This document shows, piece after piece, positions 34,054-42,873 of a stretch of DNA of 64,000 nt; within the stretch, counting starts at the first letter, position 1; each line of letters opens with the position of its first letter. The notes under the pieces are model-generated. The model ran no database searches and was not told where the DNA came from. It saw only the letters and a list, made by a program, of their open reading frames with translations. Position numbers and translations under genes: made by a program. Where the stretch lies: positions 6,138,001 to 6,202,000 of the forward strand of contig NC_014666.1 of the NCBI RefSeq assembly GCF_000166135.1, read 5' to 3'. The DNA comes from Pseudofrankia inefficax. GTDB taxonomy: Bacteria; Actinomycetota; Actinomycetes; Frankiales; Frankiaceae.

Positions 34054-34485
34054 ATGATCAGGATTGCCAACGCCCAGTTCTGGGTGCATGACCAGGACGA
34101 GGCGCTCGCCTTTTACACCAGGAAGCTCGGCTGGGAGGTCCGCTCGGACGTCACGATGGCCGAATGGTCGTTCCGCTGGCTCGTCGTCGGGCCGGTCGGG
34201 CAGGACGACGTCGGGCTGGTCCTGATGCCCGTGCCGCGGCCGCCGATGTTCGACGCCGGCGTCAGCGCGGCGCTCGCCGACCTGGTCGCCAAGGGCGCGG
34301 GCGGCACGCTGTTCCTGGAGACCGACGACTGCCAGGCCTCCTACGACGACCTGTCCGCCCGCGGCGTCGTCTTCAACGACCCGCCGACGCCCCAGCCATA
34401 CGGCATCGACACCTCTTTCCGCGACCCGTCGGGTAACAACATCCGGCTCACCCAGATCCTCGACTTCTCCCCCGACCGCCGCTAG
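34054..34485 (+). CDS. VOC-family (glyoxalase/bleomycin-resistance fold) protein
   Basis: A 143-residue protein with the two beta-alpha-beta-beta-beta units of the vicinal oxygen chelate fold: ANAQFWVHDQDEALAFYTRKLGWEV and FRDPSGNNIRLTQ at the end. Possible metal ligands are His12 and the acidic residues in FLETDDC and near the C-terminus. AGGGAG precedes the ATG. It is co-directional with the AraC-type gene, a pairing often seen with resistance or isomerase-type VOC proteins. Activity unknown. Confidence 0.87.
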   Translation: MIRIANAQFWVHDQDEALAFYTRKLGWEVRSDVTMAEWSFRWLVVGPVGQDDVGLVLMPVPRPPMFDAGVSAALADLVAKGAGGTLFLETDDCQASYDDLSARGVVFNDPPTPQPYGIDTSFRDPSGNNIRLTQILDFSPDRR

Positions 34486-34549
34486 CGGGCCGGCCCGGTC
34501 CCGGGCGGGCGCGCGTCGCGGCGGAATGGGCTGTGTGAGAGTGACGGAC

Positions 34550-35638
34550 ATGCCCGTCACGCCGACCGTCCCGTCGCCGGCCGCCCTCGCCGCGTACCAC
34601 GGGCCGCCGGCCTTCGGCTGGCCGTCGGCGGCCGGCCGGTGGACGTTCGACCCGGCGCTGGTGGTGTTCGCCGCCCTCGCCGCCGCCGGCTACCTGCTGG
34701 CCCTGGCCCGCGTCCGCAGGGCCGGCGGACGCTGGCCGGTGGCCCGCACGCTCAGCTTCCTGGTGCCGGGGATCGGCCTGGCCGTGCTCGCCGGGCTGTG
34801 GTGGGTCGGCGTCTACGCGCGGGTGCTGTTCTGGGACTTCACGGTGCAGGTGATCCTGCTGCTGCTGGTCGCGCCGATCTTCCTCGCCTTCGGCCGGCCG
34901 CTGACGCTGGTGGCGGCCGGTGGCGGCCGGTCGGGCCGGTTCGTCGACCGGGTGCGCGCGAGCGGACCGTTCCGGATCGCGTCCCATCCCGCGTTCGGGC
35001 CGCTGCTGGTTCCCGTCATCGTCTGCGCCGTCTACTTCACCGGGCTGCTCGCGGCGGCGCAGCGTGACGCGGGCGTCGCGGAGATCATCCAGGTCGCGCT
35101 GCTGCTGACGGGTTTCGTGGTCGCGCTGCCGCTGGCCGGTGAGGACGCGGGAACCTCGACGACCAGCCTGGCGATCGCAGGGGGCATGTTCTTCGGGGTA
35201 CTGGAACTGCTGCTGGACGCGGTCCCGGGCATCTTCGTACGGCTGCGCCACGGCCTGTTGGCGCCCGGGTACTACGCGTCCCTGCACCGGCCGTGGGGGC
35301 CGTCACCGCTGAACGACCAGCATGTCGGCGGGACGATCCTCTGGACGGTCGCCGAGGTCGTCGACCTGCCCTTCCTCGTCCTCCTGGTCCGGCGGTGGAT
35401 CAAGGTGGACGCCCAGGAGGCGGCCCGGGTCGACCGGGAGCTCGACGCCCTCACGCTGGCCCAGCCCGCGTTCGCCGCGTCGTCCTCGGCCGACGGCGGG
35501 ACCCCGGGCGCCGGCGCGGCCGAGGAGGCCGAGCGGACCCGGCCCTGGTGGGAGACCGACGCCGACTACTTCGGCGGCTCCCGCGCCGCCCAGTTCCGCC
35601 GCGCCGGCGCCGAGCGAAACCCGACCGAGCCGTCCTAG
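34550..35638 (+). CDS. CtaG-like cytochrome c oxidase assembly factor
   Basis: A 362-residue membrane protein with about seven helices. The family marks of CtaG_Caa3 are present: FDPALVVFAALAAAGYLLAL, LFWDFTVQVILLLLVAPIFLAFGRPLTL, LNDQHVGGTILWTVAEV. Such proteins help copper insertion into cytochrome oxidase. The C-terminal ~70 residues are polar and end with WWETDADYF. The ATG at 34550 (MPVTPTVP) was chosen; a GTG at 34541 would add three residues. No cytochrome oxidase genes are nearby. Confidence 0.82.
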   Translation: MPVTPTVPSPAALAAYHGPPAFGWPSAAGRWTFDPALVVFAALAAAGYLLALARVRRAGGRWPVARTLSFLVPGIGLAVLAGLWWVGVYARVLFWDFTVQVILLLLVAPIFLAFGRPLTLVAAGGGRSGRFVDRVRASGPFRIASHPAFGPLLVPVIVCAVYFTGLLAAAQRDAGVAEIIQVALLLTGFVVALPLAGEDAGTSTTSLAIAGGMFFGVLELLLDAVPGIFVRLRHGLLAPGYYASLHRPWGPSPLNDQHVGGTILWTVAEVVDLPFLVLLVRRWIKVDAQEAARVDRELDALTLAQPAFAASSSADGGTPGAGAAEEAERTRPWWETDADYFGGSRAAQFRRAGAERNPTEPS

Positions 35639-35665
35639 GCGAGAGCCACCGCCCGGGCGCCGATC

Positions 35666-35740
35666 GTCCGGCCAGCGGTCGTTCGGGCGGCAATCGTCCG
35701 GCGAGCGGCCGTCCGGACGGCAATCGTTCGGGCGGCGATC
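35666..35740. repeat. 30-bp tandem repeat, 2.5 copies
   Basis: Units 35666-35695 and 35696-35725 plus a half unit 35726-35740, sharing GTCCGGC and GGCGGCAATC. It lies in the 229-bp gap between the CtaG-like and MFS genes; no gene is seen in the gap. Confidence 0.7.
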
Positions 35741-35867
35741 CGCGATCGCCCTTGCCGTTTGCGGTCTGGTAAAGGCACGATTCCCACGGTTATGTCGCCG
35801 GCTCAACGCTCCCTGTGGCGCGCCGGGGCCGGACGGCCAGGGCGTGACCGGACTTCGGGGGCAGGCT

Positions 35868-37157
35868 GTGACGCTGCTGCGCGACCGCAGGTTCCGGCTC
35901 CTGTGGTCAGGACAGCTGCTGTCGAACATCGGCGACTGGTTTCTCGTCGTCGCCGTACCGGTGTACGTCTTCCAGCTGACCGGCTCGACGCTGGGCACCG
36001 GGCTGGCCCTCGTCACCCAGATGGTCCCGGCCCTCATCTGGCCGCCGCTCGCGGGCGTCCTGGTGGACCGGATGGACCGGTTGACGGTGATGATCGCCGC
36101 CGACGTGGCCCGGGCCTGGATCATGCTGCTGCTGGTCCTGGCCGAGGCGGACCGGCTGTGGCTGGTCTACGTGGTGCTGCTCGCCCAGGCCTCGCTCGCG
36201 CAGTTCTTCCTGCCGGCCCGGCAGGCCGTCATCCCGGCGGTCGTCGGGCGCGGCAAGGAGCTCGGCCACGCGAACGCCTGGTTCTCCCTGTCCGGTGGGA
36301 TCATGCGGATCGCCGGAGCGCCGCTGGGTGGACTCGTCTACGCCACGGCCGGGTTCCACGCGGCCGTGCTCGCCGACAGCGCGAGCTACGCCATCTCCGC
36401 GTCGACCCTCGTCGGGGTGCGCGCGCTGAGCCGGAGCCCCGGGACCGCCTGTGCCGCGACGCGCCCCGCTCCCCACCCCCAGGCGGCGGTGTACCTGCGG
36501 GAGGCCGTCGCCTTTCTGCGCGGCCACCGCGTCCTGTGGGGGCTGCTCCTGGTCTCGGCGGTCTTCGAAGGGGTGGACGGGGCGCTCAACGTCCTGCTCG
36601 TGCCCTACGCGGTCCACACGCTGAACAGCGGCTCCGGCGGCGTCGGCCTGCTGTTCGCCGCGCTGGGCGGGGGTTTCCTGCTGAGCGCCCCGGTGGGGCG
36701 GTGGGTGGCCGAGGCCCGTCTGCTGCGCGTCGGGGTCGCCGCGTGTCTCGCCGTCATCGACGGCTGCTTCGCCGTGCTGTTCCACACCCACGCGTTCGCC
36801 GTCGCGCTGGTCGCGATCGGGATCGTGGGCGTGCCCGGCGGCGCGTTCGTGCTCGTCGTCCAGGTCGAGCTCCAGCGCGGGACGCCGTCGGCACTGCTCG
36901 GGCGGATCGGTTCCGCGTTCGCGGCCGCGCAGATGACCGCCGCGCTGCTGGGCGCCACGCTGTCCAGCGTCGCCGTCCGGCCGCTGGGCCTGACCGTGGT
37001 CGCCGACGCGGCCGTGGTGGTCCTCCTGCTGGGCGCCGCCGCGGCCGTGGCGCTGCTCCCGGCCGGCCCGGTCCGGGCGAGGGCAGGCCCCACCCGGCGC
37101 CGCGCGGCCCACCCGGTGAGCGCGACGCCGGCCGGCGAGCCCGACGCCCCCGGGTGA
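35868..37157 (+). CDS. MFS transporter (enterobactin-exporter/MefA-like)
   Basis: A 429-residue protein with twelve hydrophobic helices. It starts with LLRDRRFRLLWSGQLLSNIGDWFLVVAVPVYVFQLTGS, typical of the MefA/EntS branch, here supported by RDRRFRLLWSGQLLSNIGDW and LLGRIGSAFAAAQM. GVLVDRMDR is the cytoplasmic 2-3 loop. The GTG at 35868 has GGGGGCAGG upstream; a GTG at 35844 is possible. Substrate unknown, probably drug or siderophore export. Confidence 0.87.
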   Translation: MTLLRDRRFRLLWSGQLLSNIGDWFLVVAVPVYVFQLTGSTLGTGLALVTQMVPALIWPPLAGVLVDRMDRLTVMIAADVARAWIMLLLVLAEADRLWLVYVVLLAQASLAQFFLPARQAVIPAVVGRGKELGHANAWFSLSGGIMRIAGAPLGGLVYATAGFHAAVLADSASYAISASTLVGVRALSRSPGTACAATRPAPHPQAAVYLREAVAFLRGHRVLWGLLLVSAVFEGVDGALNVLLVPYAVHTLNSGSGGVGLLFAALGGGFLLSAPVGRWVAEARLLRVGVAACLAVIDGCFAVLFHTHAFAVALVAIGIVGVPGGAFVLVVQVELQRGTPSALLGRIGSAFAAAQMTAALLGATLSSVAVRPLGLTVVADAAVVVLLLGAAAAVALLPAGPVRARAGPTRRRAAHPVSATPAGEPDAPG

Positions 37158-37182
37158 GACGACCGGCCCCGCCGCGCCGGGC

Positions 37183-38289
37183 TCAGGGCAGCAGCAGGCA
37201 GCTGTCGCCGAACTCGTGCCACAGGTAGCGGGCCCGCACCGCCTCCCGGTAGGCGTCGGCGACCAGCGACGGACCCGCGACGGCCACGAGCAGGTCCAGG
37301 TGCGAGGCGCCGGGCGCGTGCCATCCGGTGACCAGGCCGGTGACGGCGCGGGCCGGCCGGTCTGGCCCGAGGACGAGGTCGGTCCAGCCGGCCGTGGGCC
37401 GGACCGTCCCGTCCGGTGCGGCCGCCGACTCCAGGGCACGGGTGACGGTGGTGCCGACCGCGACGACCCGGCCGCCCCACCGTCGGGTCGCGTTCACCAG
37501 CCGCGCGGTCTGCGGGCCGACCCGGAACCGTTCCGGCTGCGGCGGCTCGCCGGGTTCCTGGGAGGAGACCCCGGTGTGCAGCAGGACCGGCGTCACACCG
37601 ATCCCCCGGCTGACCAGGTCGGTCACCAGCTCGGTGGAGAACGGGCGCCCGGCACTCGGCATCTCGGCGCTGCCCGGGTCGCGGCCGAACACCGTGCGGT
37701 AGGCCTCGATCGGCTGCGGGTCGGGCACGTAGGAGTAGCGAATCGGCCGGCCCACGTGGGCGAGGTAGGCCACGACCCCGCCGTCGACCGGGACGTACGC
37801 CCGCCACAGCCGGCGCTGGCCGGCCGGGTGCGGCCCGCGGACCGTCAGCCGGACGCCGGCCGGCAGGGCGAGCTGCTCCCCCGGGCGCAGGTCGGCGACC
37901 GGGCCGGTGACCGCCTCGCCCGCCGGGCGGACCTCGACGACCCAGTCGCCGTCGTCGAGAGCGGTGGCGAAGTGGACGGCCACCGTCTCGCCGCCCGCGC
38001 GGACGCCGGCCACCGCGGCGGGCAGCGTTCCCGACGTGTTGACGACCACCAGGTCGCCCGGGGCGAGCTGGTCACCGAGGTCGCTGAACCGGGCGTGCCG
38101 AAGGTCGCCCGGCCGGGCGACGAGCAGTCGCACGCCGTCCCGGCTGGGCGGCGGGGCCGCCGCCTCGAGCCCTGCCGGCAGGTCGAACACGACGGTGCCC
38201 GTGACGTCGTGACCGTGCTCCGCCGTTCCCCCGAGGACTCCGGTCGGGGGTGCCGTCCTGGTGGCGCCGGCCGCGCTCGGGCCGGTCAT
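37183..38289 (-). CDS. QueA-like S-adenosylmethionine ribosyltransferase-isomerase
   Basis: A 368-residue member of the QueA family, which in queuosine synthesis transfers and isomerises the ribosyl part of SAM onto a tRNA base. Family marks: LVARPGDLRHARFSDLGDQL, LVVVNTSGTLPAAV (QueA: NDTRV), SAGRPFSTELV, HTGVSSQ, WHAPGASHLDLL and EFGDSCLL. Several QueA core residues differ (NTSGTL for NDTRV; FGDSCLLL for YGDAMLIL), and no tgt, queC-E or queG genes are near. A tRNA role is thus uncertain. Its start overlaps the SDR stop (ATGA), and the operon starts at a SoxR promoter. Confidence 0.8.
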   Translation of the reverse strand: MTGPSAAGATRTAPPTGVLGGTAEHGHDVTGTVVFDLPAGLEAAAPPPSRDGVRLLVARPGDLRHARFSDLGDQLAPGDLVVVNTSGTLPAAVAGVRAGGETVAVHFATALDDGDWVVEVRPAGEAVTGPVADLRPGEQLALPAGVRLTVRGPHPAGQRRLWRAYVPVDGGVVAYLAHVGRPIRYSYVPDPQPIEAYRTVFGRDPGSAEMPSAGRPFSTELVTDLVSRGIGVTPVLLHTGVSSQEPGEPPQPERFRVGPQTARLVNATRRWGGRVVAVGTTVTRALESAAAPDGTVRPTAGWTDLVLGPDRPARAVTGLVTGWHAPGASHLDLLVAVAGPSLVADAYREAVRARYLWHEFGDSCLLLP

Positions 38290-38999
38290 CGGGCCGCCTC
38301 CGCCAGGGCGGCGGCCGACGCCAGGACCGCGGCGCGATAGCGGCCGCTGGGTGGGCGTGTCTCCAGGAGGCGCAGGATGGCCGGCGCGACCAGCTCCGGG
38401 CGGGGCCGGTCGGAGATGTCCTCGCCGGGGAAGGCCCGCTGGTGCATCTCGGTCAGCATGTCGCCGGGGTCGACGGCGTACGCGCGGATCGCCGGCTCCT
38501 CCGCGCCGAGGACGGCGGTGAGGTGGTCGAGTGCCGCCTTCGTCGGCCCGTACACGCCCCAGCCGGGATAGGCCTCGACCGCGGCGTCCGAGCTAACCGC
38601 GAGCCACGTGCCGCCGCTCGCCCGCAGCGCCGGCAGCGTGAGCTGGGCCAGCGCGAGCGGGGCGAGGACGTTCGTCTCGTAGGCGGTCCGGACCGCGTCC
38701 AGCGGGGCGACCGCGAGCGCCGGCAGCGGGCTCGGGCCCAGGTCGCTGGCATTGGCGACGACGAGGTCGAGGCGGCCGAGGCCCGTCGCCGCGTCGACGA
38801 GGGCCCGCCGGTGGGCCGGGTCGGTGACGTCGCCGGCGACCGCGACGAGGGACGGCCGGGCGCGGACGGCCTCGGCGAGCCGCGCGGCGTCCCGGCCGTC
38901 CACGACGACCCGCCAGCCGCCGTCGGCGAGGGCGCCGGCCAGCGCGCGGCCCAGCCCCCGGGATCCTCCGGTGATCAGTGCTACTGGGTTGGTTGGCAT
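38286..38999 (-). CDS. SoxR-controlled short-chain dehydrogenase
   Basis: A 237-residue SDR: GGSRGLG cofactor loop near residue 12, VANASD in place of NNAG, active-site Ser in LAVSSDAA and Tyr-Lys in GVYGPTKAAL. The ATG at 38999 lies seven bases downstream of the -10 of a SoxR-type promoter, so the transcript is probably leaderless. It forms an operon with the QueA-like gene. Actinobacterial SoxR is known to switch on oxidoreductases in response to redox-active metabolites, which fits this protein. Confidence 0.9.
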   Translation of the reverse strand: MPTNPVALITGGSRGLGRALAGALADGGWRVVVDGRDAARLAEAVRARPSLVAVAGDVTDPAHRRALVDAATGLGRLDLVVANASDLGPSPLPALAVAPLDAVRTAYETNVLAPLALAQLTLPALRASGGTWLAVSSDAAVEAYPGWGVYGPTKAALDHLTAVLGAEEPAIRAYAVDPGDMLTEMHQRAFPGEDISDRPRPELVAPAILRLLETRPPSGRYRAAVLASAAALAEAAR

Positions 39000-39005
39000 G
39001 CCGCG

Positions 39006-39036
39006 ATCGTGATTCTTCAAGTTAACTTGAAGTCAA
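39006..39036 (-). promoter_or_regulatory. SoxR-type promoter with perfect SoxR box
   Basis: The palindrome CTTCAAGTTAACTTGAAG at 39015-39032 is nearly identical to the E. coli soxS SoxR box. On the minus strand it sits between -35 TTGACT (39036-39031) and -10 CACGAT (39011-39006), spaced by 19 bp, the overlong spacer that MerR-family activators untwist. It drives the SDR/QueA-like operon and lies 45 bp from soxR, so it may also autoregulate. Confidence 0.9.
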
Positions 39037-39076
39037 GCGGGCGGCATCCGGGCTGTCCCTGGCGAGGAGGTTGGGC

Positions 39077-39547
39077 ATGCAGGCGACGGATCTGCTGACC
39101 GTCGGCGAGGTGTCCGAGCGCAGCGGCGTCGCGGCCTCCGCGCTGCGCTACTACGAGGCCCAGGGGCTGCTGGCCGCGACCAGGACGTCCGGCAACCAGC
39201 GGCGCTACCCGCGCCATGTCCTGCGCCGGCTGTCGTTCATCCGGGCGGCGCAGAACGTCGGGCTCTCGCTGGACGAGATCAGGTCCGCGCTGGCGGCGCT
39301 GCCGGACGGCCGGACCCCGACCCGGGACGACTGGGCCCGGCTCTCCCGTTCCTGGCACGAGCGCCTCGACGACCAGATCGCCGCCCTGCGCAAGCTGCGG
39401 GACGGCCTGGAGTCGTGCATCGGCTGCGGCTGCCTGTCGCTGGACCGCTGCGCGATCTCCAACCCCGGCGACATCGTGGCCGGCAACGGCCCGGGCGCCG
39501 TGTACTTCCCCCGCGCCCTGCGCGGCGCGGCCCCGCACCACGGGTGA
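39077..39547 (+). CDS. soxR: Redox-sensing transcriptional activator SoxR
   Basis: A 156-residue MerR-family regulator. The DNA-binding part reads LTVGEVSERSGVAASALRYYE and RTSGNQRRYPRHVLRR; the dimer helix is ARLSRSWHERLDDQIAAL; the [2Fe-2S] cluster site is CIGCGCLSLDRC with all four Cys. In actinobacteria SoxR responds to redox-cycling metabolites rather than superoxide as such, and soxS is absent. GAGGAGG lies six bases before the ATG at 39077. It is divergent from the SDR/QueA-like operon. Confidence 0.97.
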   Translation: MQATDLLTVGEVSERSGVAASALRYYEAQGLLAATRTSGNQRRYPRHVLRRLSFIRAAQNVGLSLDEIRSALAALPDGRTPTRDDWARLSRSWHERLDDQIAALRKLRDGLESCIGCGCLSLDRCAISNPGDIVAGNGPGAVYFPRALRGAAPHHG

Positions 39548-39695
39548 CCTGCGCCGGAACTAGTTCTTGCCCGCGGGACGGGTCCGGCGATAGATGTCGT
39601 GTGACGTAGGTAACCTCGGTCGAGTCGGGTCGAGGTGGGCAGCGGCCGACCGGGTCACGGTCGGCGGTCCGCCCTCGCGGGACAGGAGCAGGCTG

Positions 39696-40187
39696 ATGAT
39701 CGCGCTTGGGCAGCGGCGAGACGCCACCGCCGGGACCGCGGCCAGGAGGAAGGGCGTGCTGGCCCTCGCCCGGATCACGGAGCTGGCCCAGACCGGCACG
39801 GTCCTCAACGACCAGCCGGAGGTCAGGCTCAGCCTCCAGGTGACCGGGCCGGGCCTCGCCTTCGGCACCGCCGCCCGGGTCGCCGTCGGCGGCGCACGGC
39901 GGGCCAACGTGGACGCCGGCCAGCTCGTCGTGCTGGTCGACCCGGCCAGCCGCGAGTACCAGATCGACTGGGACCGCAGCGCCCTCGTCAACGGGCTGGT
40001 GCCCGCGCGGTTCGCCTTAACCGGCGGCGGTGTCCGCGACCTGACCGGCCAGACCGGCCCGATCATGGAGATCCTCCAGATCCTCTGGGCCCACAACGTG
40101 TCGCTGAGCCGGATGTCGGAGCCCGGCACCGACCCCGCGGTGGGCGAGCAGGTCCAGGCCGTCCTGCGCGCGGCCGCGACGCGATAG
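39696..40187 (+). CDS. Conserved small protein of unknown function
   Basis: A 163-residue soluble protein from the ATG at 39696 (GACAGGAG upstream). The middle part (GVLALARITELAQTGTVLNDQPEVRLSL by position ~17-45; then AARVAVGGARRANVDAGQ and LVVLVDPASREYQIDW) resembles a beta-rich module found in many actinobacterial proteins after a membrane or SHOCT domain, where it reads TG-x-x-(I/V)N(D/G)-x-P-x-V. No catalytic residues are evident. It precedes the PhzF-like gene by 37 bp and may share its transcript. Confidence 0.7.
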   Translation: MIALGQRRDATAGTAARRKGVLALARITELAQTGTVLNDQPEVRLSLQVTGPGLAFGTAARVAVGGARRANVDAGQLVVLVDPASREYQIDWDRSALVNGLVPARFALTGGGVRDLTGQTGPIMEILQILWAHNVSLSRMSEPGTDPAVGEQVQAVLRAAATR

Positions 40188-40224
40188 GCCACCTCGGTCC
40201 GCTTACGGGCCGCACTCTGGATGC

Positions 40225-41112
40225 ATGGCGCAGACCCTTGACGTCCTGACGGTTGCCGCCTGCCTGCGGGACGGCGTCGGCGGCAGTCCCACGGCGGTCA
40301 TCACGGGCAGCCACGAGCTGGGCGACGCGGACCTCGCGCGCCTTCCCGCCCGGCTGGGCGCCTCCCATCTGGCGGTCGTGGAGCCGGGCGACCGCGTCCG
40401 TGCGCTCCGCTTCTTCACCAGCGCCGGCGAGCTGCCCAACTGCGGGCACGGCACGATCGCCGCGATCGCCGTGCTGGCCCTCGCCCGCGGCGGGTTCCAG
40501 GGCCGGCTGCGCGCGGCGGGCCGCGAGTTCGAGGCGGCCGGCATTTTCCGACCGCCGACGAGGCCGGCTGGGCCGGCGCTGTTCGACGCCTGGTTCGACC
40601 AGGGCGTCGTGGACAGCCGGTCCGCGACGGCGCCGGAACGCGAGGCGTTCCTCGCCGCCCTCGGACTTTCCCCGGACGCGCTGCACCCCGACGACGAGGT
40701 GTCGGTCGCTTCCCCGGGCCGCGAGCGCCTGCTGGTCCCGGTCGCGGACCGGTCCGTCCTCGCCGCCCTGCGCCCCGACCAGGACCGGCTCGCCGACGCG
40801 AGCCGCCGCCACGGACAGCTCGGCTGTTTCGTCTACGTCCCGCCGTCCCCCGCGACCTCCGCGGCGGCGCGGATGTTCGCCCCCGCGATCGGGGTGCCCG
40901 AGGACGTCGCGAACGCGAACAGCACCGGCTGCCTGGCGGGCCATCTCCTCGTCACCGGTCGGGATCCGGCCGTCACCGTCGACCAGGGTGACGCGCTCGG
41001 CCACCCGTCGACGGTGCGGGCGACCGCGACGCGGACCGCCCGCGGCATCGCGACCCGCGTCGGCGGGGCCGTGCAGGTGCGGCGCACCAGTCGCATCGCC
41101 GGCTCGCTCTGA
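40225..41112 (+). CDS. PhzF-family protein lacking the catalytic Glu
   Basis: A 295-residue protein with the two-lobe diaminopimelate-epimerase-like fold of PhzF: LDVLTVAACLRDGVGGSPTAV, FFTSAGELPNCGHGTIAA and a second-lobe counterpart NANSTGCLAGHLL. In active PhzF isomerases the Glu in S-E-T-x-F is the acid/base; here the aligned stretch is GASHLAVV, without Glu. Isomerase activity is thus doubtful. A proper PhzF with SETTFLL is encoded at 44650-45555. The start is ATG 40225. Confidence 0.82.
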   Translation: MAQTLDVLTVAACLRDGVGGSPTAVITGSHELGDADLARLPARLGASHLAVVEPGDRVRALRFFTSAGELPNCGHGTIAAIAVLALARGGFQGRLRAAGREFEAAGIFRPPTRPAGPALFDAWFDQGVVDSRSATAPEREAFLAALGLSPDALHPDDEVSVASPGRERLLVPVADRSVLAALRPDQDRLADASRRHGQLGCFVYVPPSPATSAAARMFAPAIGVPEDVANANSTGCLAGHLLVTGRDPAVTVDQGDALGHPSTVRATATRTARGIATRVGGAVQVRRTSRIAGSL

Positions 41113-41246
41113 CCGCCGCACGGCAGCCGGGCGACGATGTGCGGAATACATAGACGCAGGTCGAGCGTTGCACCGGAGTTTGCGCCCCCCGCCGGGCCGA
41201 TCGTCAACGCAGCGCCACCCGAGCCCTCCGATCTGAAGGACCCGAG

Positions 41247-42788
41247 TTGACCGCCTCCCTGGACACCGATGGCCTCGTCGCCGCCGGCGACCTCCCGTCC
41301 GGCGGCCTCGCGCCGGACCCGGCCGCCGCCGGGCTCGACGGCGCCCGCGGCCGCACGCCGCTCGTGATCAAGCTCTTGGTCGGCGCCACGTTCACGGTCA
41401 TCCTCAACGAGACGATCATGACGAACGCCGTGCCGCGCCTGATGGTCGACTTCGACATCAGCCCGCGGGCCGCGCAGTGGCTCTCGACGGTGTTCATGCT
41501 GACGCTGGCCGCGCTCATCCCGGTGACCGGCTGGTTCCTGCAGCGGGTGACCACCCGGAGGGCGTACGGGGTCGCGATGGCGACCTTCTGCGTCGGGACG
41601 GTGATCGGCGCTGTCGCGCCCGTCTACCCGGTCCTGCTGGTCGGCCGGGTGGTCCAGGCCGCGGGCACCGCGGTGATGATGCCGCTGCTGATGACGACGC
41701 TGATGACCGTCGTGCCCGAGCGCGACCGCGGCCGGGTCATGGGCACCGTGACCATGGCGATGTCCTGCGCCCCGGCGCTCGGCCCGGCCGTGTCCGGCGT
41801 CATCCTGCAGCTCGGCTCGTGGCGGCTGATCTTCGTGTTCATGCTGCCGATCGCGGCCGTCGTGGGCCTCGGCGGGCTGCGCCTGCTGGAGAACATCGGC
41901 GAGACCCAGGCCACCCCGGTCAGCTGGATCAGCGTCGTGCTCGCGGCGGCCGGCTTCGGTGGCTTCCTGTTCGGGCTCAGCGAGGCCGGCGCCCTCAACA
42001 GCGTCTACGTCGGGCTGATCATCGTGGGTGGCCTGGCGCTGGTCGCGGCGTTCGTGGGCAAGCAGCTGCGCCTGCAGCGGGTCGGCAGCCCGCTGCTGGA
42101 CCTGCGGACCCTGAACCACCGCACGTTCAGCGTCTCGCTGCTGCTGCTCGCCGCGGTCGACATGGCGTTCCTCGGCTCGATGTTCCTGCTGCCGCTGTAC
42201 CTGCAGGACACCCGCCACCTCAGCTCGCTGGAGACCGGCCTGCTGGTGATGCCCGGCGGCCTGGCGATGGGCGCGCTCGGCCCGCCGGTCGGGCGCCTCT
42301 ACGACCGGTACGGCGCCCGGCCGCTGGTCATTCCCGGCGCCGCCTGCTCGGTCGTCGCGCTCGGCACGCTCAGCCAGCTCGGCGCCCACACGCCGTACCT
42401 GCTGCTGCTGGCCGCGCACATCGTGCTGATGGCCTCGCTGGCCGCCGTCATGACCCCGGTCTTCTCGGTCGGCCTCGGCGACCTGCCGACCGACCTCTAC
42501 GCCCACGGCAGCTCGCTGTTCGGCACGATCATGCAGGTCTCGGGTGCCATCGGCACCGCCCTGCTGGTCGTCATCTCCCAGTCGCGCGAGAGCCACCTGG
42601 TCCACGCGGGCGTGGCGTCGGCCGAGGCCACGGTCGGCGGCCTGCGCTGGGCCTTCGCCGGCGGCGCCGTCTGCGCGATCGCCACGACCCTGCTCGGCCT
42701 GCTCCTCCCCCGCACCACCGGCCGAACCACCGACCCCGACGCCACCGAGGCCTCGTCCGAGGCCGAGCTGGATCTGGCGCTGGGCTAG
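41247..42788 (+). CDS. DHA2-family MFS drug exporter (14 helices)
   Basis: A 513-residue protein. The motif LNETIMTNAVPRLMVDFDISPRAAQWLSTVFMLTLA is spread over helices 1-2 as in EmrB/QacA-type pumps; GRVVQAAGTAVMMPLLMTTL and the motif C-like MAMSCAPALGPAVSG are present. The TTG at 41247 has GAAGGA six bases upstream. The stop TAG is part of a 47-bp sequence that copies the 3' end of the phzF gene at 44650, marking the left border of an inserted island. Probably exports a drug or metabolite. Confidence 0.88.
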   Translation: MTASLDTDGLVAAGDLPSGGLAPDPAAAGLDGARGRTPLVIKLLVGATFTVILNETIMTNAVPRLMVDFDISPRAAQWLSTVFMLTLAALIPVTGWFLQRVTTRRAYGVAMATFCVGTVIGAVAPVYPVLLVGRVVQAAGTAVMMPLLMTTLMTVVPERDRGRVMGTVTMAMSCAPALGPAVSGVILQLGSWRLIFVFMLPIAAVVGLGGLRLLENIGETQATPVSWISVVLAAAGFGGFLFGLSEAGALNSVYVGLIIVGGLALVAAFVGKQLRLQRVGSPLLDLRTLNHRTFSVSLLLLAAVDMAFLGSMFLLPLYLQDTRHLSSLETGLLVMPGGLAMGALGPPVGRLYDRYGARPLVIPGAACSVVALGTLSQLGAHTPYLLLLAAHIVLMASLAAVMTPVFSVGLGDLPTDLYAHGSSLFGTIMQVSGAIGTALLVVISQSRESHLVHAGVASAEATVGGLRWAFAGGAVCAIATTLLGLLLPRTTGRTTDPDATEASSEAELDLALG

Positions 42789-42831
42789 ATCCTGACGGTG
42801 CCGGCGATCGTGGTGTGGGCGTCGCCGCCGA
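42785..42831. repeat. 47-bp direct repeat, left copy (island border)
   Basis: Starts CTAGATCCTGACGGTGCCGG and is identical to 44650-44696 except for one base (C for T at position 12). It reproduces the last 47 bases of the phzF gene, including its stop, fused to the MFS stop codon through the shared CTAG. Looks like a remnant attachment site. Confidence 0.85.
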
Positions 42832-42873
42832 GGCCAGCCTCGCCTGACCTCGGCCGCTCCGCGCCATGAGCAT

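Noticed and set aside
39557-39566. GAACTAGTTC palindrome after soxR
   Set aside because: Only 10 bp, no clear promoter beside it; too short to call an operator or terminator.
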